Origin: a virus | IMG/VR virus record: IMGVR_UViG_3300017788_003148 | Span: 1 to 42,004 of that record | Length of the DNA stretch: 42,004 nt | Reading direction: 5' to 3' (one strand) | Notes under the pieces: model-generated | The model's input: the letters and a program-made list of their open reading frames with translations, nothing else | What the model was told of the DNA's origin: nothing | Databases searched by the model: none | Shown here: one piece after another, positions 23,260 through 31,095 of the stretch | Position numbering within the stretch: the stretch's first letter is position 1 | Layout of the letters: every line of letters begins with the position of its first letter | Program-made: the position numbers and the translations under genes

Positions 23260-24357
23260 TTATCGACCGCCTTTTTCTTGCGCGGCTGCGATATATTTTC
23301 CAAATTTCTCATGGAACTCGTCGAAACAGTCGATTTCGTCCGGATCTAACGGTAATTGATATTGTGTTAATGCAAGTTTGGTACCCATGACAACCAATTC
23401 AGTTTCAAAATTATCCATCATGAACCGGAAGAAGTTGTTGACTTTATCATCGAATTTCTTGTCCTTTTTATCTGAAGCATCCTTGAGTTCGTAGCAAAGG
23501 CTAACGGTCAAAGAGTACATCGCAGAAATTTCTTTGGTTTCCATTTTCTTAACCTTGCCTGCAAGGATGTCCTCTGGTTTCGGTAATTTGGAGCTAACCT
23601 TACGGTGAGCCATGAATTTAACAGCCAGTCCTTCTCCGATCGCCCCTGCTACGAGATCGGTTAACGTGGTTTCGTCAGTGTCTTCATCTTCTAACAATTC
23701 ACTGACAAATGACCAAGAACGGGGAGTGGCAAAACTACGACTAGAAGATTTTGGATCGAAATCGTATAAATCTTTCTTACTAAACGTGCAGAATCCAACG
23801 ACGTCTTTGTGGACACGATTCTCAGTAGCCCACAGACTCCAGTCGTCGAAGTCCACACGCATCTCCAAGTGAACGAAACGGTTAGCCAACGGAGCAGGCA
23901 TACGGTAGGTAACACCTTTGTCTGCTTCACGGTTACCAGCGGCAACGATAAGAACGTTATCGGGCAAATGATACTGACCAACACGACGGTTAAGGATCAG
24001 CTGATAGGCTGCTGCCTGTACTGAAGGAGCTGCAGAGTTCATTTCATCGAGGAACAGGATCACGTGGGGATATTGATCTGCGAACTCTTGGCCAGGCAGC
24101 TCTGATGGTTGACCCCATACCATGGTCTTTTGCACGGAGTCAAAATAAGGAATACCTTTGATGTCTGTAGGCTCCCAAAGGCTAAGGCGGATGTCGATAA
24201 CATGAGCGCCCATCTCTGCTCCTAATTGATGGATAATGTCGCTCTTACCAATTCCCGGTGGACCCCATAAGAATAGTGGGCGCTGCTTTTTAAATGCTTT
24301 TCGGATAGCGGATTTGGCGCTGTTTGGGCTTACTGTACGAGATACTACGTCTGCCAT
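23260..24357 (-). CDS. MoxR-type AAA+ ATPase
   Basis: A 365-residue ATPase with Walker A GPPGIGKS (32-39), Walker B LFLDEM (101-106) and GNREADKGVTYRMPAPLANRF in the sensor/arginine-finger region. MoxR ATPases pair with VWA proteins to load metals or remodel complexes; the VWA/HEXXH partner is the next gene. It has its own strong promoter at 24396-24424 and is followed by a hairpin, so the pair is expressed as two separate units. G+C is visibly higher than in the left island. Confidence 0.9.
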   Translation of the reverse strand: MADVVSRTVSPNSAKSAIRKAFKKQRPLFLWGPPGIGKSDIIHQLGAEMGAHVIDIRLSLWEPTDIKGIPYFDSVQKTMVWGQPSELPGQEFADQYPHVILFLDEMNSAAPSVQAAAYQLILNRRVGQYHLPDNVLIVAAGNREADKGVTYRMPAPLANRFVHLEMRVDFDDWSLWATENRVHKDVVGFCTFSKKDLYDFDPKSSSRSFATPRSWSFVSELLEDEDTDETTLTDLVAGAIGEGLAVKFMAHRKVSSKLPKPEDILAGKVKKMETKEISAMYSLTVSLCYELKDASDKKDKKFDDKVNNFFRFMMDNFETELVVMGTKLALTQYQLPLDPDEIDCFDEFHEKFGKYIAAAQEKGGR

Positions 24358-24395
24358 TTAGGGCTCCTTGTTGAAAAGTGTTTCTAAGTGTTACT

Positions 24396-24424
24396 ATTAT
24401 ACTTCAAAACAAGGATATTGTCAA
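24396..24424 (-). promoter_or_regulatory. Sigma70-type promoter, TTGACA-17-TATAAT
   Basis: Perfect consensus hexamers on the minus strand: TTGACA (24419-24424), 17 bases, TATAAT (24396-24401). It drives the MoxR gene; AAGGAG lies before that gene's ATG. The -35 box touches the stop region of the upstream gene. Confidence 0.85.
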
Positions 24425-24426
24425 AT

Positions 24427-24828
24427 CTATTCTTTACCAGAATCATTAGATTTATTTTGACGGCTCATAGCCTTTATAAGTCCGTATTTTTGGACATCAC
24501 CGGAAAATAGATGAAGTTCAAAACATTTTTTTTCGTTAGTGACCACTATGCTTTTCTCAGTGAGATGATATGGACAATCCATGAATCGATCTAGATGTAT
24601 TATAACCTGAGGTTTTAGATCCAACACTATGGGAAAAGGTATTTCATATACGGATAGATTCAATTCTTCTTTTAAGAATTTCAAACCTTCGTCGCTGAGC
24701 CTGAGGGCTCCGGTTTTTTTCGTTCTCGGATTAAACCACCAACGATGCCTAGCCAAATTAATATTTTCTGGCGTCATCGTTTGATTAGTTTGTTTTAAAA
24801 AAAGTTTAGTATAAAATTCTTGGTTCAT
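24427..24828 (-). CDS. Conserved phage hypothetical protein, 133 aa
   Basis: A 133-residue protein of unknown function. The N-terminal half (NLARHRWWFNPRTKKTGALRLSDEG) looks like a small basic domain that could contact nucleic acid, followed by KFLKEEL and a C-terminal beta segment; I recall similar proteins in T4-like cyanophages. ATGA overlap with the upstream gene (24825-24828). Confidence 0.7.
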   Translation of the reverse strand: MNQEFYTKLFLKQTNQTMTPENINLARHRWWFNPRTKKTGALRLSDEGLKFLKEELNLSVYEIPFPIVLDLKPQVIIHLDRFMDCPYHLTEKSIVVTNEKKCFELHLFSGDVQKYGLIKAMSRQNKSNDSGKE

Positions 24829-25109
24829 AGCACTGAATCGCCTGTGATTAACTTAACCACAGAAAAATCAGAAGTATCGAAAATTTTGTTTAATTTTTTA
24901 GCTAGATTAAGAGCATGCCCGGGATTACTGAAACTAACTTTTTTATACTTGCTGCCTTGATATGATCCTAAATGGTTGGTACTTTTTAAATTAAATGGTC
25001 TAGATTGATAAAAAACAGCCCAGATAGCCTCTGCTTCAAGTATTTGGTCTGTTTTATGCGTTTTTTTATCGATATTTTCCAGTACTATTTTTGGTTTTGG
25101 TCTACTCAT
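24825..25109 (-). CDS. Hypothetical protein, 94 aa
   Basis: A 94-residue basic protein (MSRPKPKIVLENIDKKTHK...) of unknown function. I start it at ATG 25109; the frame is open to a TTG at 25127, but GGAA lies closer to the ATG. A GATAAATA octamer on the minus strand (25130-25137) lies about 20 bases upstream and could be a late promoter, though it also overlaps the end of the preceding gene. Confidence 0.65.
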   Translation of the reverse strand: MSRPKPKIVLENIDKKTHKTDQILEAEAIWAVFYQSRPFNLKSTNHLGSYQGSKYKKVSFSNPGHALNLAKKLNKIFDTSDFSVVKLITGDSVL

Positions 25110-25128
25110 GATAATTTTCCGATGCAAT

Positions 25129-25383
25129 TTATTTATCTGAGTTGTTTTTAGACCAGTCTCCTCCGTCCATGTTAACCGTAACTACTTCTTCTTTCTGCGC
25201 AGTTTTTTTAAGAAGGTCTTCGTAATTTCCAGCCAATCTCGCTAGTAAGATCGAAATAGAATAAGAAACATTTTTTGCTGTGATGAGATCTAACCTTAGC
25301 TCTCTCTGATTTCCTAGATCTGCAGCTTTTACTTGATTAATAAAATTTTGTAGTGGTACAGTATTAATAGGTTCAGTTGGCAC
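25129..25383 (-). CDS. Hypothetical protein, 84 aa, GTG start
   Basis: An 84-residue, mostly helical protein with an acidic tail (VNMDGGDWSKNNSDK). The GTG start at 25383 is supported by AAAGG about seven bases upstream. It overlaps the upstream gene by 11 bases. Function unknown. Confidence 0.65.
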   Translation of the reverse strand: MPTEPINTVPLQNFINQVKAADLGNQRELRLDLITAKNVSYSISILLARLAGNYEDLLKKTAQKEEVVTVNMDGGDWSKNNSDK

Positions 25384-25849
25384 GATTTAGCCTTTCTTTC
25401 ATTTCTATTTCTGTGGTAAACGGTCCTTGAAAAGGGTATCGATCTATTGTGATTAGTTTAGGACAGAAACTTTTAACCCATCCCTTGTTAAACTTAATAA
25501 TATAATAACCTGCACAGTAAATACTCTTGCTTTTTAGACTTTTAGTAAACAGTGGCAGTTTTTTCTTAACATCAAATATTACATTGTGTGGGATGCTGCT
25601 AGTAGGGAATCCATAAACTGATTTTTTATTATCGTCAAGTTCTTTATTTTCTGACTTTTTTATAAAGAAATCTTTACCAAATTTATCGATTATTTTTTTC
25701 TTATTGTCAAACGTTGTTATTTGATCTTTACTACTGAACATATATTTTTTTTGTTCGGTTATTTTTAAAACTCCGATCTTTTGATCGTTTTTTTCTACGA
25801 TCCAAAATTTACCATCAATCACGGGTTTAGCATGTAATTCGTCAGTCAT
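25373..25849 (-). CDS. Conserved phage hypothetical protein, 158 aa
   Basis: A 158-residue Lys-rich protein. Its core (KYMFSSKDQITTFDNKKKIIDKFG, then VYGFPTSSIPHNVIFDVKKKLPLFTKS) I recognise from T4-like cyanophages, where it is found near the RNase H-type exonuclease gene. Function unknown. ATGA overlap with the exonuclease gene (25846-25849). Confidence 0.75.
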   Translation of the reverse strand: MTDELHAKPVIDGKFWIVEKNDQKIGVLKITEQKKYMFSSKDQITTFDNKKKIIDKFGKDFFIKKSENKELDDNKKSVYGFPTSSIPHNVIFDVKKKLPLFTKSLKSKSIYCAGYYIIKFNKGWVKSFCPKLITIDRYPFQGPFTTEIEMKERLNRAN

Positions 25850-26814
25850 AGAGCACCTTTATATTTGGCATTTAAGGGGTCAGCATAGCTCTGTATCTGA
25901 TCCGATATTTTTTGTAGATCGTATAGTTGGCAAAATTTAAGTAATCTAATACCAACTTGTGAGACAGATTTTGGTTCTACTGTTTTAATTTTATCGACTA
26001 TTATTTTTTTAATTTCTTCGGGCTGGCAGGATAGATCCACTAGTTGTTTGTTTCTCTCATAGTCTTCTAGTACTCGATGTTCCTCACCGTTGTGATCGAT
26101 CCATCGCTGTAACATAAGATTATTCCATGCAAATCCTTTGTTGGATCTATCTCTAAATGCTTCTTCCAACTTATTTTTTCTTACTTTGGGGTAGGCACTG
26201 AATACATTGTCTGAGCTATCGCCTCTCATGCATTTTTCAAATAACAACCATTCGGGGTTTGGAATATCTTTAGGCTGTTTGGTTTTAGAATCGATTACAC
26301 GGTTATTTTTTTTATCAAAGATCCCCTCATGGGTGATAGTCTGTTCCATAACACCATTATATTGTTTAACATTGGGTGCTATCAACTGCATAAAATCGCT
26401 GTCGGTACTAATAATAACATGATCATCATCAGAATGATTCTGTATCCAACCTGCGATAAGATCATCTGCTTCGAGTTGTGGATGTTGAAGAACTGTGCAA
26501 TTAGTCCTTTCATTTAAAAATTCTTTGAACTTATCAAAGCTTTCCCAAAACAATTGATCTTCTTCTTGTTCTTTTGGTGTCAATGCTGCTCGAGCGTCGC
26601 TGCGATTTCTTTTGTAAGGTTCATAGTAATCTTTCCTCCAGCTACGACCTTCCAGGCAAAACACCACATGGGTACCTTTGAAATCCTGCCAGGCTTTTTT
26701 GATGCTATTCAATGTGATATGAAAAGCCATACCGAGTTTGGTATCAGCATCTCCTTTTATCACATGTCTAGCACGGAAAAACGTATTAGCAGTATCTACA
26801 AGAATGTAAGTCAT
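25846..26814 (-). CDS. rnh: T4 RNase H-like 5'-3' exonuclease
   Basis: A 322-residue FEN/RNase H-family nuclease. Acidic metal ligands are visible in order: D7 (ILVDTANTFFRAR), QLEADDLIAGW, and STDSDFMQL followed by RGDSSDNV. The R-x-x-Y-KRNR segment near residue 78 is the helical arch region. In T4-like phages this enzyme removes RNA primers from lagging-strand fragments. It is coupled to neighbours on both sides by ATGA overlaps. Length agrees with T4 RNase H (305 residues). Confidence 0.9.
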   Translation of the reverse strand: MTYILVDTANTFFRARHVIKGDADTKLGMAFHITLNSIKKAWQDFKGTHVVFCLEGRSWRKDYYEPYKRNRSDARAALTPKEQEEDQLFWESFDKFKEFLNERTNCTVLQHPQLEADDLIAGWIQNHSDDDHVIISTDSDFMQLIAPNVKQYNGVMEQTITHEGIFDKKNNRVIDSKTKQPKDIPNPEWLLFEKCMRGDSSDNVFSAYPKVRKNKLEEAFRDRSNKGFAWNNLMLQRWIDHNGEEHRVLEDYERNKQLVDLSCQPEEIKKIIVDKIKTVEPKSVSQVGIRLLKFCQLYDLQKISDQIQSYADPLNAKYKGAL

Positions 26815-27263
26815 GAAACCTCTGATTTTCCTTCGGTTAACTTTTTAACATTGATAAACCCACTACCTCTATCAGTCATATCAATACCCTCCTCGTTGGC
26901 CACGTCTTTACAGAGATCACGGAACCATCTGTCGACGATTTCTTCTTCTGGATCAGCTTCAAACCCGTAACCAGCTTGTTTTAATTGTACTATAAAACGT
27001 TCGTTCCAGTCAAGTTCAAAAAATCCGTTTCTTGGATTATCTTGATTTACTTTAGTATCCAGAACTGCAACCCAGGGTTGATCTAACGCAGTAGCACGCT
27101 CTTTTGGAGTCATTCTAGCCAATTCTTCTGCTTTTTTGGCCTCCTCCTCTTTGGCTTTGGTCTCGGCTAATCTCGCCAAAGCCTGAGCATTTTCTTCTTC
27201 GATACGTTTTTTTTCTTCTTCTAATTTTTTAATACCGATCAATCTTTTGATCCATTCACCCAT
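26811..27263 (-). CDS. Conserved phage protein with N-terminal coiled coil, 150 aa
   Basis: A 150-residue protein. Residues ~12-50 form a highly charged coiled coil (EEEKKRIEEENAQALARLAETKAKEEEAKKAEE would be the extent). The C-terminal domain has the motif TPKERATALDQPWVAVLDT and NPRNGFFELDWN, which I associate with cyanophage-type proteins. Function unknown. AGGAG precedes the ATG. The 68-base gap to queE holds a 7-bp hairpin at 27287-27303 without a T-run on the coding strand. Confidence 0.75.
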   Translation of the reverse strand: MGEWIKRLIGIKKLEEEKKRIEEENAQALARLAETKAKEEEAKKAEELARMTPKERATALDQPWVAVLDTKVNQDNPRNGFFELDWNERFIVQLKQAGYGFEADPEEEIVDRWFRDLCKDVANEEGIDMTDRGSGFINVKKLTEGKSEVS

Positions 27264-27331
27264 GATTATCTCCTAATAGCCTTTTTTTGATCTGCCAGAT
27301 CAAGAATTCATTCCGGTCGATCCAATATACA

Positions 27332-28186
27332 TCAGGTCCCCCAAGCATTCTTAAATAACGGCACCTGTAATCTATCGCTGTATCGGAGGCCGTGTTTCAT
27401 AGCCAATTCTGCCACATTCCGATTATTCATAGTGTATATGTTTTCAACACCGCCCACAGGCATCAAATAGCAAGGTCCTTGAAAACCTTCTGCACGATAT
27501 ATGTCTAGTGTTTCCAAGGCTTCTTCCGCATCTTCTTCGGTGGCTACTACGAATTTTAAATAAGTGTAACCGACTTCTTCATATTCGCAGACGGTAGACG
27601 GTTTTATAGCTCGGTCTCTAGATTCTCCGGAACAACTTAATTTAGCACTGACGCTGAAAGTAATGATATCGCTGCTAGCTTCTCGATCGTTGACCCATTT
27701 TAATAAGTATTTTTTGAAATCTTGAGTTAATTCCTGGGTCCCGTTAGTTTCAAAAGTTAATTCTTTCAGTGATAGCATCTTTTCATGCTCTAGTAGTTTG
27801 GGGTATATATTCTGCCATTTAAGCAAGGGCTCCCCGCCGGTGATCACTAGATGCTCATCTTGCCAACTTTTATATGGAAGAGTGGCTACAATTCTCTCAG
27901 CGATCTCATCGATTTCCATGAATGGGCTGAGGTGTTTCATAGCTGGATGCCATGTAGCATAGCTATCGCATCCTCGTTCTACTAACGGTAATTCTTCATA
28001 GGTTTTGTAAAGATGTATATTTTCAGCGACTTGATCGGGTTCATCCGTGAATTCTCCCTTAGGCATACCAAAACCCGAACATTTAAAATTACAGCCAAAA
28101 GTACGCAAGAAAACGGAAGGTACCCCCATATACCTTCCTTCGCCTTGGATGCTGTAAAAGATTTCTGAAATTTTTATCTTTTCCAT
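27332..28186 (-). CDS. queE: 7-carboxy-7-deazaguanine synthase (QueE), phage type
   Basis: Converts 6-carboxytetrahydropterin to 7-carboxy-7-deazaguanine by radical SAM chemistry. The 284-residue protein begins with ISEIFYSIQGEGRYMG and has LVITGGEPLLKW near 125, both QueE hallmarks. The cluster motif is unusual: C32-x3-C36 is followed not by Cys at +3 (CNFKCSGF) but by C73 in GCDSYATW, which matches the usual CD(T/S)xYxW end of the motif, giving CX3CX36C. The enzyme is longer than E. coli QueE (223 residues). It forms part of the 7-deazaguanine set with folE, queD and dpdA; a one-base overlap joins it to the upstream gene. Confidence 0.9.
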   Translation of the reverse strand: MEKIKISEIFYSIQGEGRYMGVPSVFLRTFGCNFKCSGFGMPKGEFTDEPDQVAENIHLYKTYEELPLVERGCDSYATWHPAMKHLSPFMEIDEIAERIVATLPYKSWQDEHLVITGGEPLLKWQNIYPKLLEHEKMLSLKELTFETNGTQELTQDFKKYLLKWVNDREASSDIITFSVSAKLSCSGESRDRAIKPSTVCEYEEVGYTYLKFVVATEEDAEEALETLDIYRAEGFQGPCYLMPVGGVENIYTMNNRNVAELAMKHGLRYSDRLQVPLFKNAWGT

Positions 28187-28830
28187 TATCTCTCTATTTT
28201 GTGTACTTTAAACTCGGAACCTTTGCCTGTGGTGGAGTATCCTGATGTATCATCTAGCTCGATACTTTCATAGCTGACACCGTCTACGAATTCCCAACCA
28301 TTAACATCGTTGGTGCTGAAATTTATCCTAGCTGGATCGAAATCGCCGTATATTTCAATTTCGTAGGTTTGAAAAAGACCCTTCTCGAAATTTTGGCCAG
28401 CGAAGAAATAATCTTCTGTGGTATCATATTCTATATAATACTCTTTTCGAAGCATGCCGTCAACCCCGACACCTCTATTTTCTAGAGCAGAAACACTTAG
28501 CGGACTCGACCACACCTCATTTCCCTCTTGATCTTGGACTACCACTGAACAGAGATCTGAAAATTCACAACCGTTAGTATGCTCGAGATTATCACAGTCA
28601 TGCCACGCACCCGGATCGAATATCTTCATCGAATCGGGGATATCCATTTCTCCATCCCAATCGTAGGCAAATTCTTCAAGGTCTTCTCGATCTTTCCAAA
28701 ATTCGTATTGCTCTTTGGTTATTGAACCGAGTACGAATTCTCCACCGTATCCTTGAAGATGTATGTCGTATTTTTTCTTTTCTGCTTTTATCGCTTTAAA
28801 CAGTTCTTGTTTTTCCTCACTGGTTGCCAT
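28186..28830 (-). CDS. Hypothetical acidic protein, 214 aa
   Basis: A 214-residue, strongly acidic protein of unknown function, with many Asp, Glu and aromatic residues and a beta-rich C-terminal half. CDNLEHTNGCEFSDLC in the middle has three Cys and a His that could bind a metal. High acidity might indicate a DNA-mimic or protein-binding role, but this is speculative. TAATG junction with queE and a 14-base overlap upstream. Confidence 0.65.
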   Translation of the reverse strand: MATSEEKQELFKAIKAEKKKYDIHLQGYGGEFVLGSITKEQYEFWKDREDLEEFAYDWDGEMDIPDSMKIFDPGAWHDCDNLEHTNGCEFSDLCSVVVQDQEGNEVWSSPLSVSALENRGVGVDGMLRKEYYIEYDTTEDYFFAGQNFEKGLFQTYEIEIYGDFDPARINFSTNDVNGWEFVDGVSYESIELDDTSGYSTTGKGSEFKVHKIER

Positions 28831-29158
28831 GTCGTTTTCCTTTCGGTGTTTCTAGATCGTTGATCGCAGTTTTTAACGTTTCTGCATAATTAAGTGCGGT
28901 TTGTTTATCTAACACTATAGTGGTTTCAAAACTAGTGTGACCTTTGATTAGCAATGACCATAAATGATACCACCTGGTCTTAGACCAAAAGTTAGTGCGT
29001 GTTTTGGTATAGATAGTAACGTTTACTTCTGTATCAGTTTCTATATCTATGACATGAGAACAATCGTCATCGCCACATTCGCAGACTGCCTTATACATCT
29101 TCGATGTACCCCAGTCATTGATTTTTAATATACCTTTTGCTGCAGTTTCGGGTTTCAT
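28817..29158 (-). CDS. Hypothetical protein with CxCGxxxCxH motif, 113 aa
   Basis: A 113-residue protein with AVCECGDDDCSHVIDIE near residues 25-40, a Cys/His cluster suitable for zinc, and a beta-rich body ending in a helix (DKQTALNYAETLKTAINDLE). I recall similar proteins in marine T4-like phages; function unknown. ATGA overlap upstream (29155-29158). Confidence 0.68.
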   Translation of the reverse strand: MKPETAAKGILKINDWGTSKMYKAVCECGDDDCSHVIDIETDTEVNVTIYTKTRTNFWSKTRWYHLWSLLIKGHTSFETTIVLDKQTALNYAETLKTAINDLETPKGKRHGNQ

Positions 29159-29379
29159 TGAATTACTCCTTGATTTAGATCGAATCGTTTGACTCTGTCT
29201 TTCATTTCTACGATTTGATCAACGATTTTCTCGTAATCAGATTCGGTTAGAATCGTTCGATATATGCTGAGAGCCTGTGCCATCATCACTCCTGCTATCT
29301 GTTCCGCGCTGTGATCTATGGCCACTCTGTCTGTAAAGATAAGATATTTTTCGTAAAGTGTATCAACTTCTGGAAGCAT
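29155..29379 (-). CDS. Conserved small phage protein, 74 aa
   Basis: A 74-residue helical protein (LPEVDTLYEKYLIFTDRVAIDHSAEQIAGVMMAQAL...) of a type seen in marine myoviruses; function unknown. Its start overlaps the end of a 57-codon gene by 17 bases. Confidence 0.7.
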   Translation of the reverse strand: MLPEVDTLYEKYLIFTDRVAIDHSAEQIAGVMMAQALSIYRTILTESDYEKIVDQIVEMKDRVKRFDLNQGVIQ

Positions 29380-29536
29380 TTCGATTTTCTTTCTGATAGA
29401 GATTTTTTAGAAACCATTTATTTTTATTCCAATAATCTTGGAAGGATAGGACATCTTCTTTATAAATGCGATGTTCCTCGCAGTTTACGAGATATTTTTC
29501 TCTCACCCAAGTTTTGAAATTCAAAAACGATTTCAT
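29363..29536 (-). CDS. Small hypothetical protein, 57 aa
   Basis: A 57-residue basic, aromatic protein (MKSFLNFKTWVREKYLVNCE...). It fills what would otherwise be a 153-base gap. Its ATG overlaps the upstream stop as ATGA (29533-29536), and its end overlaps the next start, the same tight packing as its neighbours. These junctions are the main evidence that it is real. Confidence 0.65.
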   Translation of the reverse strand: MKSFLNFKTWVREKYLVNCEEHRIYKEDVLSFQDYWNKNKWFLKNLYQKENRNASRS

Positions 29537-29733
29537 AGTTTCAATGTAACAAAATACATGATATAAACCAAGCCTATCAATAGGCTAACACCTGCGGCTC
29601 CCAATGCCTTAAAGATCAGTATAAAGAACACAGAGAAAATGAACACAGTCCATTTGATTTCGATCTGCGACAGTGATTCTTGCAGATAGTTGAATACGGA
29701 TTGTATCTTTGAACCTATATTTCTAATTTCCAT
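29533..29733 (-). CDS. Small membrane protein, 66 aa
   Basis: A 66-residue protein with a soluble amphipathic N-terminus and two predicted membrane spans (TVFIFSVFFILIFKALG and AGVSLLIGLVYIMYFVTL). Function unknown. It follows another tiny membrane protein gene downstream of folE, so two membrane peptides are made from the same early operon. Confidence 0.65.
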   Translation of the reverse strand: MEIRNIGSKIQSVFNYLQESLSQIEIKWTVFIFSVFFILIFKALGAAGVSLLIGLVYIMYFVTLKL

Positions 29734-29766
29734 ATTAGCTTTTCATAACCTCCATGTCTACTGAGT

Positions 29767-29898
29767 TCATTTATAAAACCTTTCTACAAGTATACCAATA
29801 CCGGCTAAAATCAATCCAGCAATAAGAGGCGCTGGATTGAAGGTAACCAAACTGATTATTCCAAATACAACTACTATTATCCAAATTAAAATCATCAT
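29767..29898 (-). CDS. Very small membrane protein, 43 aa
   Basis: A 43-residue, almost entirely hydrophobic peptide (MMILIWIIVVVFGIISLV, then a turn at NPAP and a second span LIAGLILAGIGILV) ending ERFYK, a typical double-span hairpin. The ATG overlaps the folE stop as ATGA (29895-29898). Function unknown; such peptides in phages can alter the host membrane. Confidence 0.6.
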   Translation of the reverse strand: MMILIWIIVVVFGIISLVTFNPAPLIAGLILAGIGILVERFYK

Positions 29899-30647
29899 CT
29901 TGGGGCAAAGTCCTGTTGGAGCTTGATGTTATCAAAGAATTCTTTTTTCGTGCCCGGGTCATCTTTAAAAGTACCTTTCAATACCGTTGTTTGTGTTAAA
30001 CTACTATGCGCCATGATGCCTCTGTTCTCGCAACACCCGTGGGTTGCTTGGATATAAACGCCTACATCCTGGCTGTCTGTAGCCTTCATGATTTCCCTAG
30101 CGATGTCGTTGGCTAGCTCTTCCTGTAGTGTACCACGTCGACTGCACCACTGAGCGATGCGTGTGTACTTGCTGAGTCCTATTAGTTTTTCTGCAGCAAG
30201 AATGCCAATATAAGCAACCCCAACAACGGGTTGGTGATGATGAGAACACATACTGCGGATTTCACTGCGAACCACAAGCATGCCTGTGTAACAGTCCTTG
30301 CCGTCGTTAGGAAACGCTGTGCAGTCGGGTGCTGGATCATATCTACCTCCCATTATCTCATTGTAGTACATTTTGGCCAGTCTGCGAGCAGTACCTTGAC
30401 TATTGGGATCAGTTTCTCGATCGATCAAGAGCCGATCCAATACTAGCTCGAACGCTTCTGTGGCTTCGGCGATCAGTTTTTTCTTAAAGATGCCATTATC
30501 GTCTAGGTATTCGGAAATGTTGTCGCCAGCCCAGAATCTCTTGCCGTCTCGCCTCATCTTAAAGCGAATAGTGTCTGCAAGATACGCTTCTTGGTATCCA
30601 CCATCGCCAGCCATGGCATCCAGCCCTGTTTGTTTTTTGTCTGACAT
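29895..30647 (-). CDS. folE: GTP cyclohydrolase I
   Basis: Converts GTP to dihydroneopterin triphosphate, the first step towards both folate and 7-deazaguanines. In the 250-residue protein C134-SH-H137 (MCSHHHQPVVG) and C205 (THGCCENRG) are the zinc ligands of the family, and GLSKYTRIAQWCSRRGTLQEEL is the substrate-binding block. The usual CEHH reads CSHH here. It has a consensus promoter (30666-30694) and GGAG before the ATG. With queD, queE and dpdA in the same early region its likely role is DNA modification rather than folate. Confidence 0.95.
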   Translation of the reverse strand: MSDKKQTGLDAMAGDGGYQEAYLADTIRFKMRRDGKRFWAGDNISEYLDDNGIFKKKLIAEATEAFELVLDRLLIDRETDPNSQGTARRLAKMYYNEIMGGRYDPAPDCTAFPNDGKDCYTGMLVVRSEIRSMCSHHHQPVVGVAYIGILAAEKLIGLSKYTRIAQWCSRRGTLQEELANDIAREIMKATDSQDVGVYIQATHGCCENRGIMAHSSLTQTTVLKGTFKDDPGTKKEFFDNIKLQQDFAPR

Positions 30648-30665
30648 ATATACTCCTTGATATCT

Positions 30666-30694
30666 ATTATATGAGTTATTTAGGTTTTTGTCAA
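30666..30694 (-). promoter_or_regulatory. Sigma70-type promoter, TTGACA-17-TATAAT
   Basis: Perfect consensus on the minus strand: TTGACA (30689-30694), 17 bases, TATAAT (30666-30671). It drives folE and probably the small membrane genes, queE and neighbours downstream. It lies over the 3' end of the preceding gene. ATCAAGGAG follows as the ribosome site. Confidence 0.88.
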
Positions 30695-30916
30695 CGGTTT
30701 CGAATGATATTCTTCATGATAATCGTATAGTTTATCATAGCTTTTACAGATTTCTTTTACTTGGGATGGAATATCATTGTTATTTTTAAACATTCTACAA
30801 TCAACAATGATGTATTCTGTTTGGATTGGTTCGTCGTAACTTACCATCCAAATCAAAGAAGCTGTAAAAAATCCTAATAGGTATTTGGCAATCTCTCTGA
30901 CAGCATTATCCGACAT
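30680..30916 (-). CDS. Hypothetical protein with one membrane span, 78 aa
   Basis: A 78-residue protein with a hydrophobic segment at residues ~11-26 (YLLGFFTASLIWMVSY) followed by a charged tail, so it may be anchored in the membrane. It overlaps the upstream gene by 43 bases, more than is usual here, and the folE promoter lies in its end. No SD is clear, so confidence is moderate. Confidence 0.5.
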   Translation of the reverse strand: MSDNAVREIAKYLLGFFTASLIWMVSYDEPIQTEYIIVDCRMFKNNNDIPSQVKEICKSYDKLYDYHEEYHSKPLTKT

Positions 30917-31095
30917 AGATCGGCATCTTTCTTTGATTTAAATGTAAATGTCATGTAATCCATGCTGGGAGTGTAGACGAATCTTTGCCCAGGTAATCCA
31001 AAAACTTCTAATACCATGGCACAAGTTTCATTCCACCAGATGGTTCCTCTCTCTGGAGTCCAGTCTACGATTACTTCATGATCACTTGGGGTCAT
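30874..31095 (-). CDS. Conserved phage hypothetical protein, 73 aa
   Basis: A 73-residue protein beginning MTPSDHEVIVDWTPERGTIWWNETCAM, a sequence pattern I recognise from T4-like cyanophages; function unknown. I start it at ATG 31095, inside the end of the HIT gene (14-base overlap). ATG 31128 is possible but would overlap further. Confidence 0.7.
   Translation of the reverse strand: MTPSDHEVIVDWTPERGTIWWNETCAMVLEVFGLPGQRFVYTPSMDYMTFTFKSKKDADLCRIMLSERLPNTY

Noticed and set aside
27287-27303. Hairpin between queE and the next gene as a terminator
   Set aside because: The 7-bp stem is followed by A, not T, on the transcribed strand; the T-run lies on the wrong side.
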